This document shows, piece after piece, positions 37,970 through 47,506 of a stretch of DNA of 64,000 nt; positions within the stretch are counted from its first letter, which is position 1, and every line of letters begins with the position of its first letter. A program made the position numbers and the translations under genes. Origin of the DNA: Corynebacterium parakroppenstedtii (lineage in GTDB: Bacteria; Actinomycetota; Actinomycetes; Mycobacteriales; Mycobacteriaceae). The DNA is taken from contig NZ_JAGSOA010000001.1 of the NCBI RefSeq assembly GCF_019754935.1, forward strand, positions 1,178,001-1,242,000, read 5' to 3'. The notes beneath the pieces were generated by a model. It made no database searches, had not been told where the DNA came from, and saw only the letters and a program-made list of their open reading frames with translations.

Positions 37970-39571
37970 CTAGTCCCCCTCCATATAGTCAGCGACAATA
38001 TGGGCAGCGTCATCAAAGTCATTAACCAACACACCGTGGCTGTAACCCGAGTACGTGTGGAGTTCCCCGCCCATCGCATCACGCATCTCGGGTGCTCCCG
38101 TTCCGGTGACCGCGGTGTCATTGTCGTAACTGAGGTGCAGCGGCTTAACTTTCAGCTTGTCCCCGGACACCTTCTTAAACGGTTTGTTCGTAGGCCAACC
38201 ATCGCAATACGCGCCACTGGCCAGCATGTCCTCGTTCAAATCTATGGCATCCCCCGGGACAATAACGGACGCGTAATAGGGGATCAGCTTGGACCGGTCC
38301 GGAGGCGTCGCATTCTCATTACACGTAACGACGTTGCTCTGAATGGCCATGACCTGCGCAAGTTTTTGCTGGATTTCCTGCTGTTGCTGTTCCTCCGGCG
38401 TCGGCTCGCCGCCGTTATCATCCTCATCCGACGACTTCCCTGAGTTGGTGCTTGGATCCTCCAGGTGAGTCTTCATCGTACTCAAGTGTTCCGCCAGTTT
38501 AGGCCACGACTTTTGGCTATACAGCGCCCCCATCACCATTGAGTTCGGCGTCGTGTATTGAACCGGCGAAATCGCGTCGGTATAGAGCTTGACCGCATCG
38601 ACCACCCTGCCAGTGCGCCACGCAACAAGGTCGGCCGCGTTCACGAGGGCTACTGCTGCCTCGGCGTAATCGTCGGGAATTGCCGCGACATCGCGACGGT
38701 CCGCCGATTGCGGGCGGACAGGAGCTGACACCCCATATTCGTCATGAATCACTGCGGCGAAGGATTGATACACCTCACGCGGGGTCGTCCCTAAGTGGTA
38801 CTCGCTATCGCGCTCAGCCCCCCAGGAGAAGAATTCATGTATAGCTTCATGGCGGATAGCTTGTCGTTTTTCTGCGAGACGGAAAACAAGATCATTGGGT
38901 GAAGCGCTTGAATCAAAAATCGCTTTATTCGTATGCTCCGGAAATAAGGTTGCATATGTCCCCATAAGCGGCCCTCCATAGGAAAGCCCATAAAGATTGA
39001 GCTGATTTTCGCCCAAGAGTTTTCGAGCTTCTTCTAAATCGCGGGCCGTATTTTCTGTATTGACTGTTTTTGTATACCCAGGATTATGCGATTCGCAGGC
39101 ATCATAAAGCATTCCTGCCGTCATATGCGGCGTGGTGATCTCTGGTTGGCAATTCAGCGGCGTTCCCCACGTTAGCCCGCGGGGCTCCACCGCAATGAGG
39201 TCGTAATTCTTGCCGACGCTCTCAGGCAGATGAACCGGCTGCGCTCCTTCGCCTGTATCACTGGGGTCGCTAAACATGCCCAGCGCGTCGCCACCTGGAC
39301 CGCCCGGATTACCCGCAATAACGCCTTTCTTCTCCCCGCTAGCAGGGATTTTGCTCATGGTGAGTTCGATAGTCCCCGCCGAAGGATCCTCATAGTCTTT
39401 CGGAACCATAAAAGTTGCGCACGTCGCCCGGTCGGCTACTCCCGACCCTTCTGGGCACGGCCCCCATTTCAGTTGAGATGACGGTTGTTGCGCATCCCCG
39501 GCATGTGCTGGAACCGCGGCGGAAAAGATCAACAATGTACTGGCTAGAAAAGCTGCGCCGTGTTTTTTCAT
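37970..39571 (-). CDS. Secreted alpha/beta-hydrolase peptidase, S33 tripeptidyl-aminopeptidase type
   Basis: A 533-residue exported enzyme that would release short peptides from protein N-termini. Signal peptide: MKKHG, a hydrophobic core, and a cleavage site after VPAHA. Then two early cysteines, the oxyanion turn GNPGGPGGDALG, nucleophile serine in YGLSYGGPL, and a TAP-like C-terminal domain with aspartate (SYDNDTAV) and histidine (YSGYSHGVL). A Gln/Glu-rich insert (EEQQQQEIQQK) sits mid-protein. Divergent from the iron-type ABC importer; the 340-base spacer 39572-39911 holds promoters and no gene. Confidence 0.86.
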   Translation of the reverse strand: MKKHGAAFLASTLLIFSAAVPAHAGDAQQPSSQLKWGPCPEGSGVADRATCATFMVPKDYEDPSAGTIELTMSKIPASGEKKGVIAGNPGGPGGDALGMFSDPSDTGEGAQPVHLPESVGKNYDLIAVEPRGLTWGTPLNCQPEITTPHMTAGMLYDACESHNPGYTKTVNTENTARDLEEARKLLGENQLNLYGLSYGGPLMGTYATLFPEHTNKAIFDSSASPNDLVFRLAEKRQAIRHEAIHEFFSWGAERDSEYHLGTTPREVYQSFAAVIHDEYGVSAPVRPQSADRRDVAAIPDDYAEAAVALVNAADLVAWRTGRVVDAVKLYTDAISPVQYTTPNSMVMGALYSQKSWPKLAEHLSTMKTHLEDPSTNSGKSSDEDDNGGEPTPEEQQQQEIQQKLAQVMAIQSNVVTCNENATPPDRSKLIPYYASVIVPGDAIDLNEDMLASGAYCDGWPTNKPFKKVSGDKLKVKPLHLSYDNDTAVTGTGAPEMRDAMGGELHTYSGYSHGVLVNDFDDAAHIVADYMEGD

Positions 39572-39850
39572 GATTCAACTTTCTTCGGTGGAATTGAGGG
39601 GCTTCGTCGGCTTCAGTGGTGCCGGGGGTCATGGGGGGGCATCGGTCGATTAACGAAATCGATGAAAACCAAAGGGATGACACCGATTAAGGGGTACCGT
39701 CCATGTATATCAATAGATAGAGCGCACGCATATCAATAACACGCGTGGACAGGACATCATAGAGGACGCTCGACAGGCTTTTTCGCTGCTCATCTACGCA
39801 TTTCACCTTCTATAGAAAATGTGTTTTACTTTCATTGAATGTTTTTCTGG

Positions 39851-39864
39851 AGGTTCACCGAACC
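39851..39864. promoter_or_regulatory. Weak DtxR-like box before the ABC importer
   Basis: AGGTT-CACCG-AACC keeps the two outer arms of the DtxR core AGGTTAGSCTAACCT but has four mismatches in the core and more in the flanks. It lies 48 bases before the permease start, a suitable place for iron repression. Candidate only. Confidence 0.3.
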
Positions 39865-39911
39865 GCTCCCTGCTATCGATCACCCCTGTATAGATTTCGC
39901 CAAGGAATCAC

Positions 39912-41078
39912 GTGAATAACGGTTGTACATCGTCACCACCCCGCATGCCGTCGCGGCGACGGACCAGCGGGGTTTCCTTTGGGTGTCGCTCCCGCCGGGA
40001 CCAGTCCGGATCCAAGTTCCGCCGGGCTCCGTCCGAGCGAACGTCTCATCGGGCTCCGCTCTGGGTATTCATGCTTATCGGAATGTCTGCACTGGTCATC
40101 AGCCTTATTGCGTCGACGACGTTTGGTTCAGCTCAGTACGGCGTCAGCCAAGTGTGGTCTGTCATCCGTGCGCATCTCGAAGGCACGGCCGCACCAGACG
40201 CATCGTTGGATTCCGTGGTGTGGGATTTACGCGCTCCCCGGGGGGTATTAGCCGCCATCGTCGGCGCCGGCCTGGCGCTGGCGGGGGTCGCTATCCAAAC
40301 GCTGGTCCGCAACCCGCTGGCTGACCCGTATTTGTTGGGTATTTCGTCGGGTGCCAGTGTGGGGGCAACGTCGGTCATCACCTTGGGGTGGTTTTCGTCG
40401 TTCGGACTTTTCGCGCTCACCGGCGGGGCTTTGGCCGGGGCGATAGCCGCTACCCTCACGGTGTACTTCGTAGCTATGGGGCAAGGTGGGCTAACGCCAT
40501 TGCGCCTTGTTCTCTCCGGAGTGGTGATCAGCGCCGCGTTCAGCGCGATCGCCAACTTCATGATTTTTAAGTCGCCCTATGGGCAGGCGGCGCAGGGCGT
40601 CATGTTTTGGATGCTGGGTTCCGTTGCGGGCGCTACGTGGTCCAAGCTGTGGATCCCGTCGGTTATTGTGGCTGTGACTTTTGTGCTCCTCATGGCGGTA
40701 TCGTCGCAGCTAGACGCGTTATCTGCTGGCCCAGATACTGCTGCCGCGCTGGGAATTAATGTTGCTGTTCTCCGTCAGTGCTTGTTCTTCCTCCAAGCAA
40801 TTCTGGTGGGTGCGCTGGTGGCGGTGTCGGGCGGAATTGGTTTTGTGGGTCTGGTGATTCCTCACATTGCTCGGCTCCTTGTTGGCCCTCAGCATCGCCG
40901 GCTGGTTCCGGCAGTCATGCTCTGCGGCGCTATTTTCCTGGTGTGGGTGGATGTTCTGGCACGTGTCGCCGCCATCCCGCAGGAGATCCCGCTGGGTGTG
41001 GTGACCGGCATCATCGGCGCTCCCGTGTTCCTGATCCTCATGGGGCGCTCGCATTACAGGTTCGGGGGCCAAGAGTGA
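39912..41078 (+). CDS. FecCD-family iron/siderophore ABC permease
   Basis: A 388-residue inner-membrane permease with about ten helices; FecCD hallmarks are WDLRAPRGVLAAIVGAGLALAG, NPLADPYLLGISSGAS, WMLGSVAG, and GFVGLVIPHIARLLVGPQHR. The first 45 residues are an Arg/Ser-rich cytosolic tail from a GTG start; a later start is possible. Only one permease is encoded, so it would work as a homodimer. First gene of a three-gene importer. Confidence 0.9.
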   Translation: MNNGCTSSPPRMPSRRRTSGVSFGCRSRRDQSGSKFRRAPSERTSHRAPLWVFMLIGMSALVISLIASTTFGSAQYGVSQVWSVIRAHLEGTAAPDASLDSVVWDLRAPRGVLAAIVGAGLALAGVAIQTLVRNPLADPYLLGISSGASVGATSVITLGWFSSFGLFALTGGALAGAIAATLTVYFVAMGQGGLTPLRLVLSGVVISAAFSAIANFMIFKSPYGQAAQGVMFWMLGSVAGATWSKLWIPSVIVAVTFVLLMAVSSQLDALSAGPDTAAALGINVAVLRQCLFFLQAILVGALVAVSGGIGFVGLVIPHIARLLVGPQHRRLVPAVMLCGAIFLVWVDVLARVAAIPQEIPLGVVTGIIGAPVFLILMGRSHYRFGGQE

Positions 41079-41094
41079 TGTTTGGGGGCAGCCG

Positions 41095-41886
41095 ATGACC
41101 ACACTGGAGGCACGCAACGTCTCATGCTCAATTGCCCATTCGGGCAGGGTTATCCTCCAGGACGTGTCGTTTACCGTTCCGTCTGGCAGCATGACGGCCA
41201 TCGTCGGCATTAATGGCGTTGGTAAATCAACTCTCCTTCGTGTTCTCGCTGGTATTCACCGGCCGCATTCTGGTTCTGTTCTTATCGACGACGGTACCGA
41301 CCTCCACTCTCTTCGCCCGCGTTACCGGGCCCAGCGCATTGCGTTCATCGGCCAAGAGGAAGCGCCACCGGATGATCTCCTGCTCGGCGAAATGGTGGCC
41401 TTGGGGCGGATTCCGCATCTGAAGCCGTGGCAAACCGGTGGGAAGAAGGAACGCGACGTTGTGACGGCATCGCTGGAGGTCGTTGGCCTCGCGGACAAAA
41501 TCGATCACCGTTGCGACCAGCTCTCCGGCGGGGAGCGTCGTCGAGCCATGTTGGCCCGCGGATTGGCCCAGGATACGGACCTTGTTCTGTTGGACGAACC
41601 CACCAACCACCTGGATGTTCGGTATCAGCTGCTGCTTCTCGACGTGATGCGAGCGTCGGGGCGCACGATCTGCGCCACCATTCACGACCTGGATTTAGCG
41701 TTTACGCACTTCGACCACGTCATCGTGCTTGGCGACGGTGGTGTTCTTGCGGCCGGTCCGCCTGAAGAAACGTTGACGGAGAGCACCGTTGCGCACGGCT
41801 TTTCCGTGAATTCCACCCATATTTCTACCGCGAACAGTTCTCTCCATCTCGTGGTGGAAAGCTTACGAAAGGATACTGCACCGTGA
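41095..41886 (+). CDS. ABC importer ATPase (iron/siderophore type)
   Basis: 263 residues. Walker A GINGVGKST, Q-loop region FIGQEE, signature LSGGERRRAMLARGLAQ, Walker B LVLLDEPTNHLD, and switch histidine in CATIHDLD. This matches FepC/BtuD-type subunits. It follows the permease by 16 bases and overlaps the binding-protein gene by four (GTGA). Confidence 0.93.
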   Translation: MTTLEARNVSCSIAHSGRVILQDVSFTVPSGSMTAIVGINGVGKSTLLRVLAGIHRPHSGSVLIDDGTDLHSLRPRYRAQRIAFIGQEEAPPDDLLLGEMVALGRIPHLKPWQTGGKKERDVVTASLEVVGLADKIDHRCDQLSGGERRRAMLARGLAQDTDLVLLDEPTNHLDVRYQLLLLDVMRASGRTICATIHDLDLAFTHFDHVIVLGDGGVLAAGPPEETLTESTVAHGFSVNSTHISTANSSLHLVVESLRKDTAP

Positions 41887-43085
41887 AGCAGAACACTGTG
41901 GACGGCACTACCGTGCACCACATTAAGGGGTTAAAACTCAACGGCTGGGGCCGGCGTCGTCATTCTGCGGGGACCATGGCGACCTCGGCGCTCATGGCCA
42001 GCCTGATTATGATTCCGCTGGCAGCGTGCTCCAGCTCGGACAATTCCACCAGCGCTACAGGAGGAAATGGGGGCGGCAACTCGGGGTCGGTCACAGTCAA
42101 GAATTGCGGCAAGGACGCCACCTACCCGTCGACGGCAAAACACATGTACGTCAACGACGGGAACATGATTGCCACCACGCTGGCTGTGGGCGCAGCGGAC
42201 AATATCGCGAATGTCAGCAGCCTGCAGGATGACAAGGCAATCCTTGAGGCCAAATATGGCAAGGATGTCGTCGACAAGCTGAAGGTGGATGCGCCGGAAT
42301 CTCCGTCGCTAGAGCGAATTATCGCGACCAAGCCGGATCTTGTGTTCGCGGGTTGGAACTACGGGTTTTCTGAATCCAAGAACTTGACGCCGGATGCCCT
42401 GAAGGATCACGGGATTGAGTCCTATATTCTTTCCGAGTCCTGCCGGCAGGGCGGGTCCGACAAGCGCGGAACGATGGATCCGTGGGATGCTGCTAAAGCG
42501 GACCTCACCAATATTGGGAAGCTGACAGGCCATGAGGATACGGCGAAGGACGTGGTCAACGATGTGGATAAACGCCTGGACGCGTTGAAGCAGGCTCCCG
42601 CGGCTAAGGGTGCGGATAACGCTGAGGGTTCCGGTAAGCCACCGGTGACGTTCGTCTTCGACTCCGCGAAGGACACAATTTTTACGTCCGGCAAGTTCGG
42701 TGGACCCCAGGCAATTATCGAGGCAGCCGGCGGGAAGAACGCCACCGATGACGTCGATGACACGTGGACGACGGTGGGGTGGGAGAAAATCGCCTCTGCC
42801 CAGCCGGATGTGATCGCTTTCGTGGATTACCCGTCACAAACTTTCGAGGAGAAAGTGAAAATCCTGGAATCCAACCCGGCGACGAAGAACTTAGAGGCGG
42901 TGAAGCAGAAGCGTTTTGTTAACCTTCCGTACGCCATGTGGACGTCCGGTCCTCTGAATATCGACGCGGCCGAGTACATGCGGAAAGCGTATGAGAAGTT
43001 TGGGTTGGTGCCGAAGAGCGATATCCACACCGACGTTGACCTTCCGGATTCTCTGGCCGGACGGGAATACTTCGTGGAGAAGTAG
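41883..43085 (+). CDS. Substrate-binding lipoprotein of the ABC importer
   Basis: A 400-residue type III periplasmic-type binding protein. The N-terminus is long and basic before a hydrophobic segment ending in the lipobox LAAC, so the mature protein starts at that cysteine and is lipid-anchored. The body has the iron-complex fold landmarks ERIIATKPDLVFAGW and TVGWEKIASAQPDVIAFVDYP. GTG start coupled to the ATPase stop. Ligand (siderophore, heme or cobalamin) cannot be told from sequence. Confidence 0.88.
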   Translation: MKQNTVDGTTVHHIKGLKLNGWGRRRHSAGTMATSALMASLIMIPLAACSSSDNSTSATGGNGGGNSGSVTVKNCGKDATYPSTAKHMYVNDGNMIATTLAVGAADNIANVSSLQDDKAILEAKYGKDVVDKLKVDAPESPSLERIIATKPDLVFAGWNYGFSESKNLTPDALKDHGIESYILSESCRQGGSDKRGTMDPWDAAKADLTNIGKLTGHEDTAKDVVNDVDKRLDALKQAPAAKGADNAEGSGKPPVTFVFDSAKDTIFTSGKFGGPQAIIEAAGGKNATDDVDDTWTTVGWEKIASAQPDVIAFVDYPSQTFEEKVKILESNPATKNLEAVKQKRFVNLPYAMWTSGPLNIDAAEYMRKAYEKFGLVPKSDIHTDVDLPDSLAGREYFVEK

Positions 43086-43141
43086 TAGAGAAGTAACCAC
43101 ACGCAGGCGGGCACCGATTACCGCGGTTTGCGTGACGTGGT

Positions 43142-43492
43142 TTAGGACGTGTGCCGGTGCGCCAGGTTCATCTGACGCATGCGTTCCATAAGTTCGGGAT
43201 CCATGCGCACCATTTGCACGAGCTGGCAGTCGGCCGGCCCGCTGGTTCCGGGTTGGCACGCAGTGCAGGGTTCGCCGAACCGTATTGGGCAGCGCGCATC
43301 GGGGTGGCTCTTTTTTCGCCGACGCGGGTTGCGTTTAGGTCGCGGGCGTTTCCGCTGGTCATCACGTGCAGCTCCGCTACTCCGCGTCGCTGAGCGGAGT
43401 CCCGCGTGGGACCGGGGGATTCCCTGGGCACGGGGTTTTCTCTGTGGAGGGGCATCTTCCTGAGTGTCCTGCCGGGACGCGGCAGGCCCGCC
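43142..43492 (-). CDS. Cysteine-containing small protein frame without a start codon, in frame after lpd
   Basis: The 116 codons after the lpd TGA, in the same frame, are open. The distal half reads as a real protein: CPIRFGEPCTACQPGTSGP, then ADCQLVQMVRMDPELMERMR and a basic end, with four cysteines. It resembles short actinobacterial proteins with a CPIRPGEPCTLC-like signature that I recall (possibly DUF6767). The proximal half is Arg/Pro/Gln-rich. No ATG, GTG or TTG occurs in frame before the cysteine region; ATGs in other frames exist at 43455 and near 43361. Either a frameshift has separated the start, a rare start codon is used, or the lpd stop is read through. Confidence 0.55.
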   Translation of the reverse strand, partial: GGPAASRQDTQEDAPPQRKPRAQGIPRSHAGLRSATRSSGAARDDQRKRPRPKRNPRRRKKSHPDARCPIRFGEPCTACQPGTSGPADCQLVQMVRMDPELMERMRQMNLAHRHTS

Positions 43493-44902
43493 TCAGAGGT
43501 TGATCATGTGGCCCAGTGTGCCCTCTGCTGCTTCCTTAATGGCCTCAGATAGTGTCGGGTGGGTGTGAACGTTGCGCCCGATTTCCTCAGCGGTCAGATC
43601 GTAACGGGCCGCGAGGGTCAATTCCGGCAGCATCTCGGAGACGTTGGAGCCAACCATGTGGGCGCCGAGAATCTCCCCATATTCGCCGTCGGTCACGATC
43701 TTGACGAAGCCAGCGGGTTCGCCGAGGCCTTGTGCTTTACCGTTCGCGGTGAAGGGGAAGCTGGCCACCTTAATGTCGCGGTCGGAGAACTTCTCTTTCG
43801 CGGCGGCTTCCGTGTAGCCCATCGACGCAACTTGTGGGTTACAGAACGTCGCACGGGGCATCATCATGTAGTCGCCCAGGGTTTCGGTCTCTGCGCCGGC
43901 GATGGTTTCGGCGGCCACGACGCCTTGTGCTTCGGCCACGTGCGCGAGCTGCAGCTTCGCGGTGACGTCGCCAATGGCGTAGATCCCGTCGACGTTGGTG
44001 CGCATGAAGTCATCGATAGCAATAGCGCCACGGTCGGTGAGCTCGACGCCGGTCTTGTCCAGGCCGTAGCCCTCGACGCGGGGGGCGAACCCGACCGAGA
44101 CGAGAACGCGGTCCACGGTCAGCGTCTGCTGCTTCGACCCGTCCTTCTTCTCAATGTCAACCTCCACAGAGTCACCCTTGTCACGCACTGCTGTGGTCTT
44201 GTGCCCGGTCAAGACGGTCACGCCCAGCTTCTTGTACTGCTTGGCGATCTCCTTGGAGACGTCCTTGTCCTCATTGGGCAGGACGGAGTCCATGAACTCG
44301 ACGATGGTGACGTCCACACCGTAGTTGGCCAGGACGTAGGCGAACTCCATGCCGATCGCGCCCGCGCCGACGATAACCATGGACTCGGGGAGTTCGTCGT
44401 TAAGGATTTGTTCCTCATAAGAGACGACGTTGCTGCTGAGCTCGATACCCGGGAGCGTCTTCACGACGGAACCCGTCGCAATGATGCAGTTATCGAATGT
44501 GAGGGTTTTTCCGGCGTCGTCCCCGTCGGACACCTCGATGGTGTGGGCGTCGGTGAAGGTGCCCTGACCGTGGACTTCGGTGATTTTGTTCTTCTTCATT
44601 AGGAAGTGGACGCCCTTCACGATGTTGGAGGACACCTTCCTGGAGCGCTTGTGAGCAGCACCGAAGTCGAACGACACGTCGCCTGAGATGCCGAATGTCT
44701 TCGCGTCGTGCGTGAATGTGTGCGCTAATTCAGCGTTACGAAGGAGCGCTTTGGATGGGATGCAGCCCACATTCAGGCACACACCGCCCCAATACTTCTT
44801 CTCTACAATCGCAACTTTTTTGCCCAACTGAGCGGCGCGAATAGCCGCCACATATCCGCCGGGACCTGCACCAAGGATAACTACGTCATAATGTTCAGCC
44901 AC
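43493..44902 (-). CDS. lpd: Dihydrolipoyl dehydrogenase
   Basis: E3 flavoprotein shared by pyruvate and 2-oxoglutarate dehydrogenase complexes, 469 residues. Seen: FAD motif [20 protein letters not shown], redox disulfide [16 protein letters not shown] motif [13 protein letters not shown], and the C-terminal interface with the His-Glu pair in [16 protein letters not shown] 44902 gives the canonical [11 protein letters not shown] start; the 41 codons upstream are not family-like. Confidence 0.96.
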   Translation of the reverse strand: MAEHYDVVILGAGPGGYVAAIRAAQLGKKVAIVEKKYWGGVCLNVGCIPSKALLRNAELAHTFTHDAKTFGISGDVSFDFGAAHKRSRKVSSNIVKGVHFLMKKNKITEVHGQGTFTDAHTIEVSDGDDAGKTLTFDNCIIATGSVVKTLPGIELSSNVVSYEEQILNDELPESMVIVGAGAIGMEFAYVLANYGVDVTIVEFMDSVLPNEDKDVSKEIAKQYKKLGVTVLTGHKTTAVRDKGDSVEVDIEKKDGSKQQTLTVDRVLVSVGFAPRVEGYGLDKTGVELTDRGAIAIDDFMRTNVDGIYAIGDVTAKLQLAHVAEAQGVVAAETIAGAETETLGDYMMMPRATFCNPQVASMGYTEAAAKEKFSDRDIKVASFPFTANGKAQGLGEPAGFVKIVTDGEYGEILGAHMVGSNVSEMLPELTLAARYDLTAEEIGRNVHTHPTLSEAIKEAAEGTLGHMINL

Positions 44903-45200
44903 GGTTTTTAGGATACGACGCTGCCTCCGAGATTTCAGGTAATGGGGGCAATAGCCGTGGGGGGAATCGCTCAGACGGCTTTTAGCCCGCGTGTGGTTCC
45001 CTCCCCCACCTTCTTGTTCAGGCACAGAAGCGGATTGGTGCGGGGGTGCTGAAAGCGCAGATTGCTCAACGTTTGAGTATTAGTCACACCACGCTCTGTT
45101 CATGAAGGCATGATTCGCGCAAATGGGGATGTGCTCTCGACTGAATGAGTGACCCTGCTTAGATCAGCGACGATTATCGCATCGTCTTTTGTAACGTGAA

Positions 45201-45227
45201 GTGGACTTCTTCTTAAGAGAAGCCCAC
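45201..45227 (-). terminator. Hairpin after the small membrane protein gene
   Basis: GTGGACTTCT and AGAAGCCCAC pair with one internal mismatch around a 7-base loop, 7 bases past the stop at 45235. A modest T-rich stretch follows leftward. The rest of 44903-45234 shows no gene. Confidence 0.5.
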
Positions 45228-45234
45228 AAATTAA

Positions 45235-45606
45235 TCACAAGGGGTCGCTAGCGGATTTAAGCCAATTCTGATAACTCGGAACAGCTATGAATGCGCCAAG
45301 CATACATGCTGGGAAAAGAAGCGTCGATAAAGGTAGTCCGCTGATCAAGACCGCTATTACGTAAATAGCTGTGAAACTCAATATGGATACGCGATTGAAC
45401 TTCACAGGGGAGCGTTTACGTTGAAACATAGCTACCAAAATTATGGAAACGACGGCAACTGAGACCAATAGGAGGCTATTGATAATAACCTTCACAGTGT
45501 TCTCATTAATATTCTCAACAAGCTGAGAGCCTGCAGTCATTGCGGTGCATATTGCATAAAAAACTGCCAATAAAAAGGTGAAAGCGTATTTCTTATTCAT
45601 AAGCAT
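45235..45606 (-). CDS. Small AT-rich membrane protein of unknown function
   Basis: About 123 residues and four hydrophobic helices (FTFLLAVFYAICTAMTAG, VIINSLLLVSVAVVSIILVA, VSILSFTAIYVIAVLISG, LLFPACMLGAFIAV). Base composition is clearly lower in GC than neighbouring genes, suggesting transfer. No family recognised. The start is either of two ATGs two codons apart. Confidence 0.55.
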   Translation of the reverse strand: MLMNKKYAFTFLLAVFYAICTAMTAGSQLVENINENTVKVIINSLLLVSVAVVSIILVAMFQRKRSPVKFNRVSILSFTAIYVIAVLISGLPLSTLLFPACMLGAFIAVPSYQNWLKSASDPL

Positions 45607-45770
45607 CCATCAGTGTGTTCAGCTGACGAAGTGGCGGTAGATCCTGCGGTAACGCCTATGTAGGAATACAGCGTGCGCTGTAGGAGAGAGAACCGTTCCC
45701 GCGCTTATTAACAGATCGAGAGATCTCCGACTTCTATGAAAAATTAAACTTCTTCCTATAGAGAGGTTAG

Positions 45771-45789
45771 TTAGGTAAACCTCAGTTTA
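45771..45789. promoter_or_regulatory. Possible DtxR box
   Basis: TTAGGTAAACCTCAGTTTA matches 13 of 19 positions of the DtxR consensus. It overlaps an inverted repeat GAGGTT-N9-AACCTC (45763-45783). It lies in the 381-base gene-free stretch between the small membrane protein (leftward) and the DNA-binding protein (rightward). Confidence 0.35.
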
Positions 45790-45987
45790 GCACACCAGGG
45801 CCTTCTAAGGATTTTCAGCTGCTTTATATCGGATTCGATACGCCCGAAAGTGGGTATCAAAACATCCTCAAGAAGCCTATAGGGGTCACTCAGTGAGCTT
45901 CTGGATCGCGCGCAGTTCCTTCCCCCACCTTATATTTCGTTCATTTCGGCTAGTTCCTTTATTTCGCTTATTCGATAAGTTGTCTCC

Positions 45988-46473
45988 ATGGCGATCAACA
46001 ACGCGCAGCAAAAACACGACGCCACTGCCGAGCAATCGGAGGTCACTGTCTCACGCGACGCACTTCGCAAGCTCAACCACGTGCTAGATAACTCTCCTCA
46101 ACAATTTATCGACGTCGCTCTTGAACCATCGGGAGAAAGCATCACTTTGCCCCGCCCTGTCGCTCTAGCCCTGCGCGAGGTGCTCGAGAATGCGGCCGCT
46201 GGTCAATCGATCTCCATTGTTCCTGAGCATACGGAAATAACGACGCAACAAGCTGCCGATCTCCTCAATGTTTCCCGCCCGTATGTCGTGAAACTTATCG
46301 ACGAAGGGGCGCTTCCCGGGCACAAAGTGGGCGCTCACCGACGCGTCTACGCAAGCGACGTGGAAGAGTACAAGCGCGCACGAGAAATCACTACGCGCAA
46401 GGCTGCCGACGAGTTAGCAGCGCTCACGGAAGAAATGGGCTTGTACTCCCTCGAACGGTCGACGACGTCCTAG
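45988..46473 (+). CDS. Excisionase-type helix-turn-helix protein (antitoxin-like)
   Basis: A 161-residue DNA-binding protein. The N-terminal half (about 1-85) is a variable domain; an excisionase/MerR-like HTH follows (about 88-130: TTQQAADLLNVSRPYVVKLIDEG, LPGHKVGAHRRVYASDVEEY), then a helical tail. This architecture is that of antitoxins usually followed by a PIN-domain toxin. Here no intact toxin follows: only about 20 codons (starting VLDAP) could be read before a stop, and the transporter gene begins at 46578. It may be an orphan antitoxin or a stand-alone regulator. Confidence 0.7.
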   Translation: MAINNAQQKHDATAEQSEVTVSRDALRKLNHVLDNSPQQFIDVALEPSGESITLPRPVALALREVLENAAAGQSISIVPEHTEITTQQAADLLNVSRPYVVKLIDEGALPGHKVGAHRRVYASDVEEYKRAREITTRKAADELAALTEEMGLYSLERSTTS

Positions 46474-46577
46474 ACGCTCCTTGTCGTTGTGAAGCGCGGG
46501 TTGCGCTAGAACTACTCCGTCGATAAACGCGTCCGGTAAATACGTCGGTAATTGAGCAGCGGGTAGCGTATCAGCGT

Positions 46578-47423
46578 GTGACATTCACTATGTTCGCCTA
46601 CATCGGGGCCGTGTGCGCCGCGATTGCCTACGGCGGGGCCACGATTGTGCAGGCTATCGCGGTAAGACGGCTCGCCGTACTTCCGGCCGGCTCTTCGTGG
46701 AGTCGCCGTATTCGCGCCGGATGGTTGTACGGTCTCGGCTTGGTGTGCGACTTCCTCGGCTTCCTCATGTCAGCCCTGGCGTTGCACTCGTTGCCTCTTT
46801 TTCTTGTCGAGTCGACGGTGGCGTCATCGGTCGCGGTGACCGCTGTGCTGGCGGTGGTAGTGCTGCATCAGCGCCTCACCGTGCATGAGGTCATAGCCGT
46901 TGGTGTGCTGGTGGCGGGCCTGATTGTGCTGGGGGTAACGGCCGAGGAAGGCCCGGCGCGGACTGTTGCATGGTGGGTTGGTTGGGGGTTGTGTGCTCTA
47001 GCGATTCCCCTCGCTGCTATGGCGTCGGCGTGCGTCGTCGCGTCTCAGCCCCGGTGGACAATGGCGACCGGGATTGTTCTCTCGGTCATCTCGGGCCTGG
47101 GCTTCGGGTTCGTCGGCGTCGCCGCCCGTTTGGTGATGGTGCATTCGTCGATACTCGGCTGGCTCAGCGACGCATTCGTCTGGGCGATGGTGCTGATGGG
47201 CGGTCTTGCTGTGGTTGCTTATGGCTATGCGTTAGATAGATTGCCGACGACGACGGTGGCGGCACTGTCTTTTTCATGCGAGACCATTGTCCCGTCGGCG
47301 ATCGGGTTGGTCTGGCTGGGTGATGAAGTTCGGCCAGGGTTGATGTGGTTAGCGGTGGTCGGCTTCGTGGCGGTGCTGGGGGCGTGCGTGCAGCTGTCCA
47401 GCAAGGCGGAAGTGGAGGCGTAA
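46578..47423 (+). CDS. DMT/EamA-like multi-helix membrane protein
   Basis: 281 residues with nine to ten hydrophobic helices and the internal two-fold pattern of drug/metabolite transporters (ALHSLPLFLVESTVASSVAVTAVLAV in the first half, and TTTVAALSFSCETIVPSAIGLVWLGDEV in the second). Starts at GTG. Substrate unknown. Confidence 0.7.
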   Translation: MTFTMFAYIGAVCAAIAYGGATIVQAIAVRRLAVLPAGSSWSRRIRAGWLYGLGLVCDFLGFLMSALALHSLPLFLVESTVASSVAVTAVLAVVVLHQRLTVHEVIAVGVLVAGLIVLGVTAEEGPARTVAWWVGWGLCALAIPLAAMASACVVASQPRWTMATGIVLSVISGLGFGFVGVAARLVMVHSSILGWLSDAFVWAMVLMGGLAVVAYGYALDRLPTTTVAALSFSCETIVPSAIGLVWLGDEVRPGLMWLAVVGFVAVLGACVQLSSKAEVEA

Positions 47424-47506
47424 AGGCCGTATCTGCCTCGGTCCGGGCCGATGGGGTGCTGCCGTCAGGCTGTTTATTTCCTCGCAGCGACCGCATTTGT
47501 CTCACC

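Noticed and set aside
43168..43455. 95-codon ATG-started frame on the minus strand after lpd
   Set aside because: It overlaps, in another frame, the cysteine-containing sequence that looks like the true protein; its own C-terminus is low complexity.
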